The notes under the pieces were generated by a model. It ran no database searches and was not told the DNA's origin. It worked only from the letters and a program-made list of their open reading frames with translations. Shown here one piece after another: positions 27,015 to 35,504 of a DNA stretch of 64,000 nucleotides; position 1 is the first letter of the stretch; every line of letters starts with the position of its first letter. This DNA is from Anaerovibrio lipolyticus LB2005 (GTDB taxonomy: Bacteria > Bacillota > Negativicutes > Selenomonadales > Selenomonadaceae), in NCBI RefSeq assembly GCF_000621545.1, contig NZ_JHYA01000004.1, positions 186,001 to 250,000 of the forward strand. The letters run 5' to 3'. The translations under genes were made by a program, and so were the position numbers.

Positions 27015-28238
27015 ATGAAAAAATATCCTGTTACAAAACCTTATTTTACAGATGAGGAAATTCAGCTTATATCTGATAGCCTTAATTCGGGTTGGGTGGC
27101 GCAGGGCCCTAAAGTGGCAGAATTTGAAAAGCAAACTGCTAAGCACGAAGGCATATCTGAAGGTGTAGCAACTACCTCTTGTACGACAGCTTTACATCTT
27201 GCCATGGTTGCATATGGACTTAAGGCTGGAATGGATGCTATAGCACCAGCATTTACTTTTGTCGCAACAACGAATGCTATTGTAATGACAGGTGCAGTGC
27301 CTGTTTTATGTGATATTCGTCAAGATACATTCAATATTGATACCGAAAATCTTCGTCAAATTATTGAAAATCAATATGAGTCTAAAAATGGTAGACTTAT
27401 CAATAAAAAGACCGGCAATGTTCTTTGGGGTATTGTTCCTGTGCACGAATTTGGTTTGTGTTGCGATATTTATGAGGTTAATAAGCTGGCTACGGAATAT
27501 AATCTTACGGTTATTGAGGATGCGGCATGTGCTTTGGGAGCTAAGATCAATGGTATCCATCAGGGAGCATTCGGAAATGCATCTTGTATTAGTTTCCATC
27601 CCCGTAAATCCATTACAACTGGTGAAGGTGGCATGGTGCTGACGGATGACAGTAATCTGGCCAAAAGAATGCGAGAGCTTCGTACGCATGGAAGTACGGT
27701 TTCGGCGGATGCGCGAGATAAAGGAAAAGGCTTTTTGCTTCCTGAGTTCAATGAAGCTGGTTACAATTATCGTATGACGGATGTACAGGGAGCAATGGGA
27801 CTTGCCCAAATTAAAAAACTGGATACAATTATTGAGGAAAAACGTAAAGGTGCCGTTATTTATAATGAGTTGATATCGGATATTTTACCTGAGTTTATCA
27901 CCCCCGTAGAACCGGAAGGATATTTTCATACATATCAATCCTATGTTTGTATGCTAAATCTTGAGGTGTTGGGTATTGGCTCTGTTGAAGAAGGCGGTAA
28001 GTACCGTAACACTCTTTTGGAAAAGTTGGAGGCTATTGGTATTGCTACTAGGCAGGGAACTCATGCAGTACATATGCTTGGATATTATAAAAACAGGTTT
28101 GGCTATGTATCAGAGGATTATGTAAACGCCTATGCTTGTGATCATTTATCAATTACTTTACCGTTATATGTGGGGATATCCAGGGATGACCAGGAAGATA
28201 TTGTCCGCAATATCCGTAAAACGGTCGATGCAATGTAA
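27015..28238 (+). CDS. DegT/DnrJ/EryC1 sugar aminotransferase (island copy 2)
   Basis: A 407-residue PLP-dependent aminotransferase starting KYPVTKPYFTDEEIQLISDS. It has TTSCTTALHLAMVAYGL, IEDAACALGAKING and the PLP lysine in SFHPRKSITTGEGGMVL. The family's usual PVHxFG appears as PVHEFGLCCDI. The ATG at 27015 is preferred over the in-frame GTG at 27003, which overlaps the upstream stop and is farther from homologous starts. A second aminotransferase in one short operon suggests either a doubly aminated sugar or two different aminosugars. Confidence 0.87.
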   Translation: MKKYPVTKPYFTDEEIQLISDSLNSGWVAQGPKVAEFEKQTAKHEGISEGVATTSCTTALHLAMVAYGLKAGMDAIAPAFTFVATTNAIVMTGAVPVLCDIRQDTFNIDTENLRQIIENQYESKNGRLINKKTGNVLWGIVPVHEFGLCCDIYEVNKLATEYNLTVIEDAACALGAKINGIHQGAFGNASCISFHPRKSITTGEGGMVLTDDSNLAKRMRELRTHGSTVSADARDKGKGFLLPEFNEAGYNYRMTDVQGAMGLAQIKKLDTIIEEKRKGAVIYNELISDILPEFITPVEPEGYFHTYQSYVCMLNLEVLGIGSVEEGGKYRNTLLEKLEAIGIATRQGTHAVHMLGYYKNRFGYVSEDYVNAYACDHLSITLPLYVGISRDDQEDIVRNIRKTVDAM

Positions 28239-28259
28239 CGCAGAAGGAGAAAAAATATT

Positions 28260-29228
28260 ATGGCACAAATAGAAGGAAAAAATGTATTAGTAACAGGTGG
28301 TGCAGGCTTTATAGGCAGTCATCTATGTGATGCACTGCTGGCAAATGGAGTCGGTAAGGTTGTTTGCGTGGATAATTTTTTCCTGGGTAAGATGGAAAAT
28401 ATTGCAGAGGCCATGACAAATGATAATTTTGTTCTTTATCGTGATGATTGCCGGCAGTTCGGTGTAATGCAGTCTATTATTGAAAGGGAAGAAATAGAAG
28501 TTGTATTTAATATGGCAACAATTGCACTGAACTACTCCTTCTTTAATCCTTTCGATGCATATTTGGTAAACGTACAGATTGCTAATACATTGCTAGAACT
28601 TCTTAAAGTAGGTGCTTACAAGACACTTATCCACACATCTTCTTCGGAAGCTTATGGAACAGCTCAATATTCGCCGATGGATGAGAATCATCCTACAGAT
28701 CCTACCACTCCGTATGCAGCAGGGAAGGCGGCTGCAGATTTGATGGTACATTCATTTTCGAAGGTTTTGGATTTGGATATATCAATAATACGTCCATTTA
28801 ATAATTATGGGCCAAGACAGAATGCAGAAGGTCCGCTGGCGGCCATAATTCCGGTAACGGCTAAGAGAATAAAGCATGGTGGCAGACCGGTAATCCATGG
28901 TGATGGTGAGCAGACCCGTGATTTTATTTATGTAAAAGATACTGTGAGAGGTTTGCTTCTTGCTTATGAAAAAAAAGAAGCTAGGGGCAAAATTATAAAT
29001 CTTGGTTCCGGAAAAGGCATGACGATGAATCATTTGCTGCAGGGCATTTGTGATTATATGGGTTACAAGGGAAAATGGGATCATTTACCTGAAAGAACAA
29101 GTGATGTACGGAACCTTTGTGCGGATATTCGGCTTGCAGAGAAAATTCTTGGATTTGAACCGAAAATGTGTTTTGATAGAGGAATTAAAGAGACACTGGA
29201 TTGGTATAAAAATAATAGCGTTATTTAA
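28260..29228 (+). CDS. Extended SDR nucleotide-sugar epimerase/dehydratase (first)
   Basis: A 322-residue extended short-chain dehydrogenase. VTGGAGFIGSHLCDALL binds NAD, HTSSSEAYG carries the catalytic serine, and TPYAAGKAAAD has the Tyr-x-x-x-Lys pair. RPFNNYGPRQN and GDGEQTRDFIYVKD are nucleotide-sugar-binding segments shared with UDP-glucose 4-epimerases, UDP-glucuronate decarboxylases and dTDP-glucose dehydratases. Which reaction it performs cannot be decided from motifs. AGAAGGAG precedes the ATG. Confidence 0.87.
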   Translation: MAQIEGKNVLVTGGAGFIGSHLCDALLANGVGKVVCVDNFFLGKMENIAEAMTNDNFVLYRDDCRQFGVMQSIIEREEIEVVFNMATIALNYSFFNPFDAYLVNVQIANTLLELLKVGAYKTLIHTSSSEAYGTAQYSPMDENHPTDPTTPYAAGKAAADLMVHSFSKVLDLDISIIRPFNNYGPRQNAEGPLAAIIPVTAKRIKHGGRPVIHGDGEQTRDFIYVKDTVRGLLLAYEKKEARGKIINLGSGKGMTMNHLLQGICDYMGYKGKWDHLPERTSDVRNLCADIRLAEKILGFEPKMCFDRGIKETLDWYKNNSVI

Positions 29229-29250
29229 CAGTTGTCGGGGGCAGCTAGTT

Positions 29251-30147
29251 ATGAATATTCTTATAACAGGAACAAACGGTTTCGTAGGAAGCGCAATAGC
29301 GGAAAGATTTTATAATAAGTATCATATTGTGGGGTGTGGAACAAAAAAAAACTCTGAGACGCAAATTGATACGTATTATAGGTGGGATATGGGGCACGAA
29401 GAAATGCCACCGGAAATGGCTGATGAACATATGGATGCCATTATACACGTTGCTGCAAATAAGAGTACGAATGATATTAATCTTGAATTATCATATTCCA
29501 ACATTGTAGGCACGCATAGACTAATAAATTATTGCATAAAACAAAAGGTAAAAATGTGTACACTCATTTCTGGTATACCAATATTAGAGGGGACTATTAA
29601 TGGTAAGTACGTATATAATTCGAAATATGCACCACCAACGATGTATCATGTGACAAAAGCATCTCAAGAGATGATGTTTGAGCAAATGGAGAAGTATGGA
29701 ATACGTGTGGTAATCTTAAGGATACCATCCCCAATTGGTCGTGATATGAAACAAAAAACTATTTTTACAATTTTTGGAGATCGTGCAATTTTAGGCGAAG
29801 ACTTGATTTTGAATGGAAAGGGGTCTCGCAGACAAAATTATATTGATGTAAGAGATGTTGCTCAGGCATGTGAAAAAGTATTGGAAAATGCAGAAATAAA
29901 TGGAATATATAATTTGGGATCTGCTCTTACAGTTTCAAACTTAGATCTTGCGCGCAAATGGATTGAGACTACTTCAAGCACATCGAAAATTATTTTTTCT
30001 GGCAACGCAGATCCTACAGATGGACAAAATTGGGAGATTGATATTGAAAGATTTGAAGCAATATCGGGGTATAGACAGGAATTTCAAATAGAGGATACTA
30101 TGCGGGATTATGCAACGATGAAAAGGAGATTTTTAAAAAATGAGTAG
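29251..30147 (+). CDS. Extended SDR nucleotide-sugar reductase/epimerase (second)
   Basis: A 298-residue SDR protein. NILITGTNGFVGSAIAERF is the nucleotide-binding loop, TLISGIPIL takes the catalytic-serine position and MYHVTKASQEMMFEQ carries Tyr/Lys. ILRIPSPIGRDM and RQNYIDVRDVAQACEKVL are typical of the extended class. The frame is open 201 bases further upstream, but that part overlaps the previous gene out of frame; the ATG at 29251 gives the usual N-terminus. It overlaps the methyltransferase gene by eight bases. It may reduce or epimerise a keto sugar made by its neighbour. Confidence 0.82.
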   Translation: MNILITGTNGFVGSAIAERFYNKYHIVGCGTKKNSETQIDTYYRWDMGHEEMPPEMADEHMDAIIHVAANKSTNDINLELSYSNIVGTHRLINYCIKQKVKMCTLISGIPILEGTINGKYVYNSKYAPPTMYHVTKASQEMMFEQMEKYGIRVVILRIPSPIGRDMKQKTIFTIFGDRAILGEDLILNGKGSRRQNYIDVRDVAQACEKVLENAEINGIYNLGSALTVSNLDLARKWIETTSSTSKIIFSGNADPTDGQNWEIDIERFEAISGYRQEFQIEDTMRDYATMKRRFLKNE

Positions 30148-31297
30148 TAGAACTAACTATAGGATTGGTGACATACCGTTTGTTTTTGCACCACTGAATG
30201 AGGCACATAATCCTGAGGGGATTCCTGATAGCATATCAATGAATTTAGAGTGCAGAGATGGAGTGGTTTCACAGGTTAAATCTGAAACGACAGAACGTGT
30301 GCTCGACAAAGCGTATTCATTAGGATCTGCCATTAGCGGACAAATGGATGATTTTGGTAATGGTAAAGATTATGCTAATGATTTTTTACATTGGATGGAT
30401 AATGCTGGTGTAGATTTGAATGGCAAACGTGTTCTTGAAATAGGGTGTGGCACAGGATATCTTATGAATGAGATGGAAAGAAGAGGTGCTTCGTGCGTTG
30501 GGGTAGAGCCAGGAGATAGTGCCGAATATGGTAGAAAAAAATATGGTGTAAATATTAGACGAGAGTTCTTTAAGCCTGGTAATTTTAGTGAAAAATTTGA
30601 TTATATTGTATTTTTTGGTGTTTTAGAACACCTATATGATAGAAATGCTTTTTTGACAGGTGTTAAGAGCCTTCTGAAACCTAATGGAGGGGTACTGATT
30701 TCCGTTCCAAACTGTGAAAAAAACATAGAGATTGGTGATATTTCAATGCTCTTATCCGAACACTGGAGTTATTTTACCCAAAAGACTCTTGAGTATACTT
30801 TATTAGGTAATGATTTGATTGGAGATGTGATGGTTTCTGATCTTGGCAATGTATTAAATGCATATGTAAAAAAATCTGATGATTCAGCAAGTAAAAGATT
30901 GTTGGAACAGATTCCGAGTGAAAGCGAAGCGTTATTAAAGGCATTTTATGAAAAATACACACTTAAGAAGGTGAAAATGGTTGACTGGTTCAGTAAAGAA
31001 CTAGTATCTGGTAATAGTATTGGAATTTATGTACCTGGGCGATTTATTAATTGGCTAAATATTATATCCGAGTCTGTAGATAGTATAAATTTGAGATTTA
31101 TTGATGATAATAAAATTTTATCAAATACATATTATCCAGGATTTGATAATCCTATTGAATCGCTAGAAGACTTTATGAAAAGGCCAACTGAAACGGTACT
31201 CGTTTGTTCATACACGTTTGAGGATAATATACGTAAAAAACTTATAGATGCAGGTTATAAGGGGAAAGTTACTTCATTACGAATTGTTCTTGAATAG
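30140..31297 (+). CDS. SAM-dependent methyltransferase with C-terminal extra domain
   Basis: A 385-residue protein. The class I SAM fold is central: RVLEIGCGTGYLMNEME (about residue 98), VGVEPGDSAEYG, FDYIVFFGVLEHLYD and LLKPNGGVLISVPN. An N-terminal segment of about 90 residues and a C-terminal domain of about 130 residues flank it. The C-terminal part (ESLEDFMKRPTETVLVCSY, then a Rossmann-like end) recalls sugar C-methyltransferases, but the zinc-binding cysteines of that family are not seen at the N-terminus. A sugar or its attached group is the probable substrate. It overlaps the upstream SDR gene. Confidence 0.8.
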   Translation: MSSRTNYRIGDIPFVFAPLNEAHNPEGIPDSISMNLECRDGVVSQVKSETTERVLDKAYSLGSAISGQMDDFGNGKDYANDFLHWMDNAGVDLNGKRVLEIGCGTGYLMNEMERRGASCVGVEPGDSAEYGRKKYGVNIRREFFKPGNFSEKFDYIVFFGVLEHLYDRNAFLTGVKSLLKPNGGVLISVPNCEKNIEIGDISMLLSEHWSYFTQKTLEYTLLGNDLIGDVMVSDLGNVLNAYVKKSDDSASKRLLEQIPSESEALLKAFYEKYTLKKVKMVDWFSKELVSGNSIGIYVPGRFINWLNIISESVDSINLRFIDDNKILSNTYYPGFDNPIESLEDFMKRPTETVLVCSYTFEDNIRKKLIDAGYKGKVTSLRIVLE

Positions 31298-31309
31298 AGG
31301 AAAACAAAA

Positions 31310-31993
31310 ATGCGATATGCAATTTGCTCCGATGCGCATGGAAATAGAATCTTTTATGATTTGTGTATGAATAAGATTGAATCTTATTGCGTGGATAGAA
31401 TCATATATCTTGGGGATATCTTTGGATATATGGATGAGGGACTATATATAAAAAGAGATTTGATTAATAGAGGCGCGCTTGTTCTAAAAGGTAATCACGA
31501 GGCAATGCTTTTGGGTGAACTCCCTATTGATTCAGAAAAAGATAAAATATATGGTCTCAAGAGCCAGATGATAGATATGAATAAAGAGGATTTTGAATGG
31601 ATAAAAAAGTTGCCAGAAGAATATGAGTTGGAGACTTCGGAAGGAAAAATTTTTTTTATTCATGGTTCTGCAGAAAATCATATCAATGGGTATCTGTATG
31701 AGGATGACGAATCTTACGGATGGAATGAACCCGAATATAGAATGGTTTTTATGGGGCATACACATAGATCTTTTTTTAAAAAAGTGAATAATAGTACCAT
31801 ATTTGTTAATGTCGGCTCCATTGGTCTTCCTAGGGATATTGGAAACCGACCATCTTTTTGTATATTGGATACAAGTAATATGAGTGTTGAAATGGTGAAT
31901 TTTTTGGTTGATGATGTTTTTTTTCATGATGTTTTTTTTCAAAATGTAAATAACAAGGTCATGGAGGTTTTAAATAGAAGATGGAAAAAGTGA
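31310..31993 (+). CDS. Calcineurin-like metallophosphoesterase
   Basis: A 227-residue phosphoesterase of the YfcE/diadenosine-tetraphosphatase-like group. Metal ligands are visible in order: SDAHGN (Asp/His), LGDIFGYM, KGNHEAML, FIHGSA and GHTHRSF. Such an enzyme inside a sugar-decoration operon is unusual; it could remove a phosphate from a sugar-linked intermediate. Near the C-terminus a perfect 15-bp tandem duplication (31911-31940), each half with eight T residues, encodes repeated DDVFFHDVFFQ and could be length-unstable. Its end overlaps the ATP-grasp gene by 13 bases. Confidence 0.88.
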   Translation: MRYAICSDAHGNRIFYDLCMNKIESYCVDRIIYLGDIFGYMDEGLYIKRDLINRGALVLKGNHEAMLLGELPIDSEKDKIYGLKSQMIDMNKEDFEWIKKLPEEYELETSEGKIFFIHGSAENHINGYLYEDDESYGWNEPEYRMVFMGHTHRSFFKKVNNSTIFVNVGSIGLPRDIGNRPSFCILDTSNMSVEMVNFLVDDVFFHDVFFQNVNNKVMEVLNRRWKK

Positions 31994-33066
31994 ACGTACT
32001 TATTACCGGTGCAGGTGGCGGTGGAGTAGGAGAACAGATAATTAAATGCTTAAAGTTATCAGAACTGTCTGTATATATGATATGTACTGACATTGGTAGG
32101 GCAAGCAAAGGGTTTGCTGAGGTTGATAAAGGTTATTTGGTTCCGAAAGCTGATGATCCTCGATATTTAGAAAAAATCCTAAAAATATGTAAGTCAGAGG
32201 GCGTAAAGATAATTTTTCCTGGGTCAGAGAAGGAACTTTCGATAATTAGTAACTATAGAGCTTTATTTGAATCAAATGATATATGCCTGGGAATAAACTC
32301 TAAAGAAGTTATCGATGTGTGCATGGACAAGAATAAAACCTTGGATTTCTTGGAAAAAAATTGCATTGAAATTCAGAAGCATTGGAATGTTGCAAGTCAT
32401 GAGGATATGGACAAGATTGATGTTTTCCCTGTGGTTCTAAAACCGTCTGTAGGTGGTGGGGGGTCTGCTAATACTTTTGTCGCACAGGATAAGAAAGAAC
32501 TGGAATTATTCGGTGAGTACTTGCTTAGCATATATGATGTGTTTACTGTTCAGGAGTACATAGGTGATCCTGAACATGAATATACAGTAGGTGTTATGTC
32601 TGGGCAAAATGGTGAGTATATTAATTCTATAGCAGTTAAAAAGAATATATTAAGTGGTTTATCTAATAGGATGAAAATCCCGAATAGAACGGGGCGTGCC
32701 GAATTAGGAGATATAATTGCAATTAGTAGCGGTGTGTCTCAAGGAAGAATCGGAAAATTTAAGGAAGTTACTGAGCCGTGTAAAAAAATTGCAAATGCAT
32801 TGAAATCAAAGGGGCCAATAAATATTCAAGGCCGTATTCATAATGGAAAGTTTTATGTATTTGAAATAAATCCTAGGATATCTGGCACATCACCTTTAAG
32901 GGCAATGGTTGGATATAATGAACCGGAGATGCTTATTAGAGAGCGTATACTTGGTGAAACAATACAGAGTGACTTTGAATATAGAGAGGCTGATATAGTA
33001 AGAGGCTTATCAGAAATTCTCATAGATGATGAGAAAATAAAAAATATTACGGATTTCACTACTTGA
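31981..33066 (+). CDS. ATP-grasp ligase, carbamoyl-phosphate-synthase-like
   Basis: A 361-residue ATP-grasp enzyme. The N-terminal pre-ATP-grasp Rossmann part is VLITGAGGGGVGEQIIKCL. The ATP-binding central domain has VVLKPSVGGGGSANTFVA and VQEYIGDPEHEYTVGVM. The metal/ATP end is NIQGRIHNGKFYVFEINPRI. ATP-grasp enzymes of this kind join a carboxylate to an amine or thiol through an acyl phosphate. In this operon it may attach an amino acid or other acid to an amino sugar, but no substrate is indicated. It is the last gene of the tightly packed run; 94 bases separate it from the GT2. Confidence 0.87.
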   Translation: MEKVNVLITGAGGGGVGEQIIKCLKLSELSVYMICTDIGRASKGFAEVDKGYLVPKADDPRYLEKILKICKSEGVKIIFPGSEKELSIISNYRALFESNDICLGINSKEVIDVCMDKNKTLDFLEKNCIEIQKHWNVASHEDMDKIDVFPVVLKPSVGGGGSANTFVAQDKKELELFGEYLLSIYDVFTVQEYIGDPEHEYTVGVMSGQNGEYINSIAVKKNILSGLSNRMKIPNRTGRAELGDIIAISSGVSQGRIGKFKEVTEPCKKIANALKSKGPINIQGRIHNGKFYVFEINPRISGTSPLRAMVGYNEPEMLIRERILGETIQSDFEYREADIVRGLSEILIDDEKIKNITDFTT

Positions 33067-33160
33067 TATGGACATCATCCTGTATGGCAAATAAGTAATA
33101 ATATACCCTGTTGCATACATTATTGTGGATGAAAAATTAATGCTTTAGAGAGGCGATTTT

Positions 33161-34105
33161 ATGGATAACGCAAAAGGGCTATCTATTGTGGTGCCGTTTT
33201 TGAATGAGCATGAGACTTTAGGCTTTTTTTGTGAAACAATTGATAATTATGCAAAAGAAAGCCTTTTTCCAATTGAAATTATCTTTGTAGATGATGGCTC
33301 AACAGATAAATCTGTGCAAATAATTAAAGAATATAATTTTAAATGTATTAGTTCTGTTAAATTGCTTGAACTATCAAGAAATTTTGGGTTTCATGCCGCT
33401 GTTAGAGCTGGAATAAAGGCGTGCAGTTATGATATCTGCACATGGTTTGGAGCGGATTTGCAGGAACCGTTGGAAATAATAAAAATTGCACATGAAAAAA
33501 TATCATCGGGTAGTACAGAAATTGTTTATTTTTCAAAGAAGACTATTGAAATTTCGCGCATTTCAAGATTGTTCTCAAGAATTTATTCGAGTTTGATGAA
33601 AAAGTATGCGATTAGTACATATTCTTCTGAGGGCACAGCAACAGTTGCTTTTGGTAGGAAGGTTATTGATCTCCTTAATGAAAATGTGGAAGCCAACTCA
33701 CAGGTAATTTTGCAGATTATGAATATGGGATTTCGGTATGAAAATGTTTCTCTTGATTATAATGCAAGATCAGCTGGGGGGTCCAAATGGACATTGTCAA
33801 AAAAAATTAAAGCCTTCATAGACTCATTCGTTGCGTTCTCGTATATGCCTATTCGATTGGTGAGCTTTATGGGGATTATTATTTTTATTGTGGGAATGGT
33901 TATAGGCAGTATTACTATAATTAACAGATTTACCAATCCTAATGTACAGCTTGGATATTCGACTCTTGCGAGTATATTGGCTCTAGGCTTTGGCTTGACA
34001 AATATTTCTCTAGGAATTATTGCAGAATATATTTGGAGAACTTTGGATGCCTCTAGGAGTAGACCGGTTTATATCATTGCGAAAACATATAAGGTCAAAG
34101 GATGA
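33161..34105 (+). CDS. Polyprenol-phosphate glycosyltransferase, GtrB/ArnC type GT2
   Basis: A 314-residue membrane glycosyltransferase. The GT2 domain starts LSIVVPFLNEHETLGFF, with VDDGSTDKSV and WFGADLQEP as nucleotide/metal motifs. The interfacial RSAGGSKWTLSKKIKAF segment is characteristic of dolichol/undecaprenyl-phosphate sugar synthases. Two C-terminal transmembrane helices follow (about residues 232-258 and 268-292). It should move one sugar from a nucleotide to undecaprenyl phosphate on the cytoplasmic side. An SMR-type flippase pair and a GT-C-like protein downstream complete a Gtr/Arn-like route. GAGAGGCG precedes the ATG. Confidence 0.88.
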   Translation: MDNAKGLSIVVPFLNEHETLGFFCETIDNYAKESLFPIEIIFVDDGSTDKSVQIIKEYNFKCISSVKLLELSRNFGFHAAVRAGIKACSYDICTWFGADLQEPLEIIKIAHEKISSGSTEIVYFSKKTIEISRISRLFSRIYSSLMKKYAISTYSSEGTATVAFGRKVIDLLNENVEANSQVILQIMNMGFRYENVSLDYNARSAGGSKWTLSKKIKAFIDSFVAFSYMPIRLVSFMGIIIFIVGMVIGSITIINRFTNPNVQLGYSTLASILALGFGLTNISLGIIAEYIWRTLDASRSRPVYIIAKTYKVKG

Positions 34106-34114
34106 TGTCAGTAA

Positions 34115-34252
34115 ATGAATTTTTTAACAGTTGATATGGATTGGGCCTTAGATGAGGTATTGGGCGATTTCAGAGTTAATGATTGAATTGAGTTAGACAT
34201 ACACCCTAATTACAATAACTTTTTTATTGACTTCAAAAAGAACAAATATTAG
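34115..34252 (+). pseudogene. Remnant of a polysaccharide-deacetylase-like gene
   Basis: One frame reads MNFLTVDMDWALDEVLGDF, an in-frame TGA at 34184, then IELDIHPNYNNFFIDF and a second stop. These two blocks resemble the start and the ELGIHPNFN motif of deacetylase-like proteins (WbmS-like) found in surface-polysaccharide loci. The intervening residues are missing. Identification is from motif memory only, on about 45 residues. Confidence 0.45.
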
Positions 34253-34548
34253 CCAAACTGCTTTAAAATATAAAGAGTATCGTTTTCTAGTTCTATAATT
34301 AAACATGAAATTATCCTAAAAAGGCGGACTTCACTTGTATTTGTTTAAAATGCTTTTTACTGTCAAGGTACATCGATGCTTTATTACTCAATTTGTATTT
34401 TTAAACCAGCAATGTTGGATGGCGTTTAGTAGATCGCTACCATCTTAAGTAGTAACCACATTAGGTGTAATTACTGTTTGCCTGATGAGGTTTATTCTTC
34501 TTAGGAATGAAATAAAAGAATTAAAAAAGCAAATAAAAGAATTAAATC
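34253..34548. other. Non-coding decayed stretch
   Basis: No intact gene. All forward frames are interrupted by stops. Near the end (34503-34550) one frame reads NEIKELKKQIKELNHD from a direct repeat of AAATAAAAGAATTAA, a heptad-like scrap that may be the tail of the decayed gene before it. It directly precedes the first SMR gene, whose AT-rich leader has no good ribosome site. Confidence 0.5.
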
Positions 34549-34896
34549 ATGACAGACAAACAAAAAGAAATAAAAAAATATGTCCTCTTATATATTGATT
34601 TAATTATATATTCTCTTGTAGCGGTAATGGCTAAATTTGCCGCTATGCGAGAGAATATTTTGATGATATCGTTGTTTATGGGAATAGAAGTAATTCTGCT
34701 TGTAGTACATGCCATCATATGGCAAAAGGTACTGAAGCATTTTGATCTCGTAATAGCCATGTCTAATAAAGGTGTTACGGTTATTTTGGGGCTGATATGG
34801 TCTGCACTTATATTTGGGGAAATAATAACAATATGGAATGTTGTGGGGGCCGTTATTATCGTATTTGGTATTTGGATAGTGACAAGCGATGAGTAG
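34549..34896 (+). CDS. SMR/EamA-type membrane protein, flippase subunit 1
   Basis: A 115-residue protein with four hydrophobic helices after a short basic N-terminus, the size and spacing of small-multidrug-resistance/ArnE-ArnF proteins. The third and fourth helices carry GVTVILGLIWSALIFGEIIT and NVVGAVIIVFGIWIV, the end typical of EamA half-units. It overlaps the next, related gene by eight bases, so the two probably form a heteromer. Between a polyprenol-phosphate GT2 and a GT-C-like protein, it most likely helps flip the lipid-linked sugar. The start codon choice is uncertain. Confidence 0.75.
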   Translation: MTDKQKEIKKYVLLYIDLIIYSLVAVMAKFAAMRENILMISLFMGIEVILLVVHAIIWQKVLKHFDLVIAMSNKGVTVILGLIWSALIFGEIITIWNVVGAVIIVFGIWIVTSDE

Positions 34897-35227
34897 TTAT
34901 GTAGGGATTGCAGTTTTTTCTGGAATATTATCTGCGTTTTCACAGGTATTATTAAAAAAGAGCAGCAATGTTGAGCGAGATTCACGAATAAAGGAATATC
35001 TGAATCTGTTGGTTATTATAGGATACGGGTTATCTTTTATATGCATGATACTGATGATAATTGCATTTAAGGGAATGCCATTGAAATATGGAGCAGTAAT
35101 AGAGTCTTTGGTATATCTATATATTATGATATTAGGGAGAATTTTTTTGGAAGAAAAGATAACTCTAAAACGACTAGTTGGTAACATTATTATTATTGCA
35201 GGGGTAATCATTTTTTCGATGGCATAA
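34889..35227 (+). CDS. SMR/EamA-type membrane protein, flippase subunit 2
   Basis: A 112-residue, four-helix protein of the same family as its neighbour. It has GIAVFSGILSAFSQVLLKKS near the start and GRIFLEEKITLKRLVGNIII at the end of the third helix, the conserved FxExxxxxxxxGxxxI signature of EamA/ArnE proteins. The overlapping start implies coupled translation. A decayed relative follows directly at 35243-35495. The role as a lipid-linked-sugar flippase is inferred from context. Confidence 0.78.
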   Translation: MSSYVGIAVFSGILSAFSQVLLKKSSNVERDSRIKEYLNLLVIIGYGLSFICMILMIIAFKGMPLKYGAVIESLVYLYIMILGRIFLEEKITLKRLVGNIIIIAGVIIFSMA

Positions 35228-35242
35228 GATAGCCACATTTTT

Positions 35243-35495
35243 GTGTGGGTGCTTGCTTTTTCTGGAATATTGATAAATGAATCCACATGTAATTATAGGG
35301 GCGGTATCACATTTTGCTGTATGATTATTGCGTATAGAGGCTTTCTGTATTGAATTGGTGCCGTCTTAGTTTCATGGGGATATATTACGATTTTGAGCAG
35401 GACATTTTAAAAGATAAGTGATCCATTCGAAGGATAATAGGTAACCTTATCATTGGGTGCGGAATTATTATTTTTTTTAGTGTAAACAAAAATGT
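35243..35495 (+). pseudogene. Decayed third SMR/EamA gene
   Basis: The bases GTGGGTGCTTGC then TTTTTCTGGAATATT closely match the start of the SMR gene at 34889 (GTAGGGATTGCAG then TTTTTTCTGGAATATT). Further on, in shifting frames broken by several stops, one reads CMIIAYRGFLY, IGAVLVSWGYITILSRTF and RRIIGNLIIGCGIIIFF, matching the helices and the GRIFLEEK-GNIII end of the intact gene. It is therefore a dead paralogue, not an unexplained spacer. Confidence 0.75.
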
Positions 35496-35504
35496 ATATG
35501 TGGT

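Noticed and set aside
29050-29250. 67-codon N-terminal extension of the second SDR gene
   Set aside because: It overlaps the previous gene out of frame and homologues start at the Rossmann motif; the ATG at 29251 is used.
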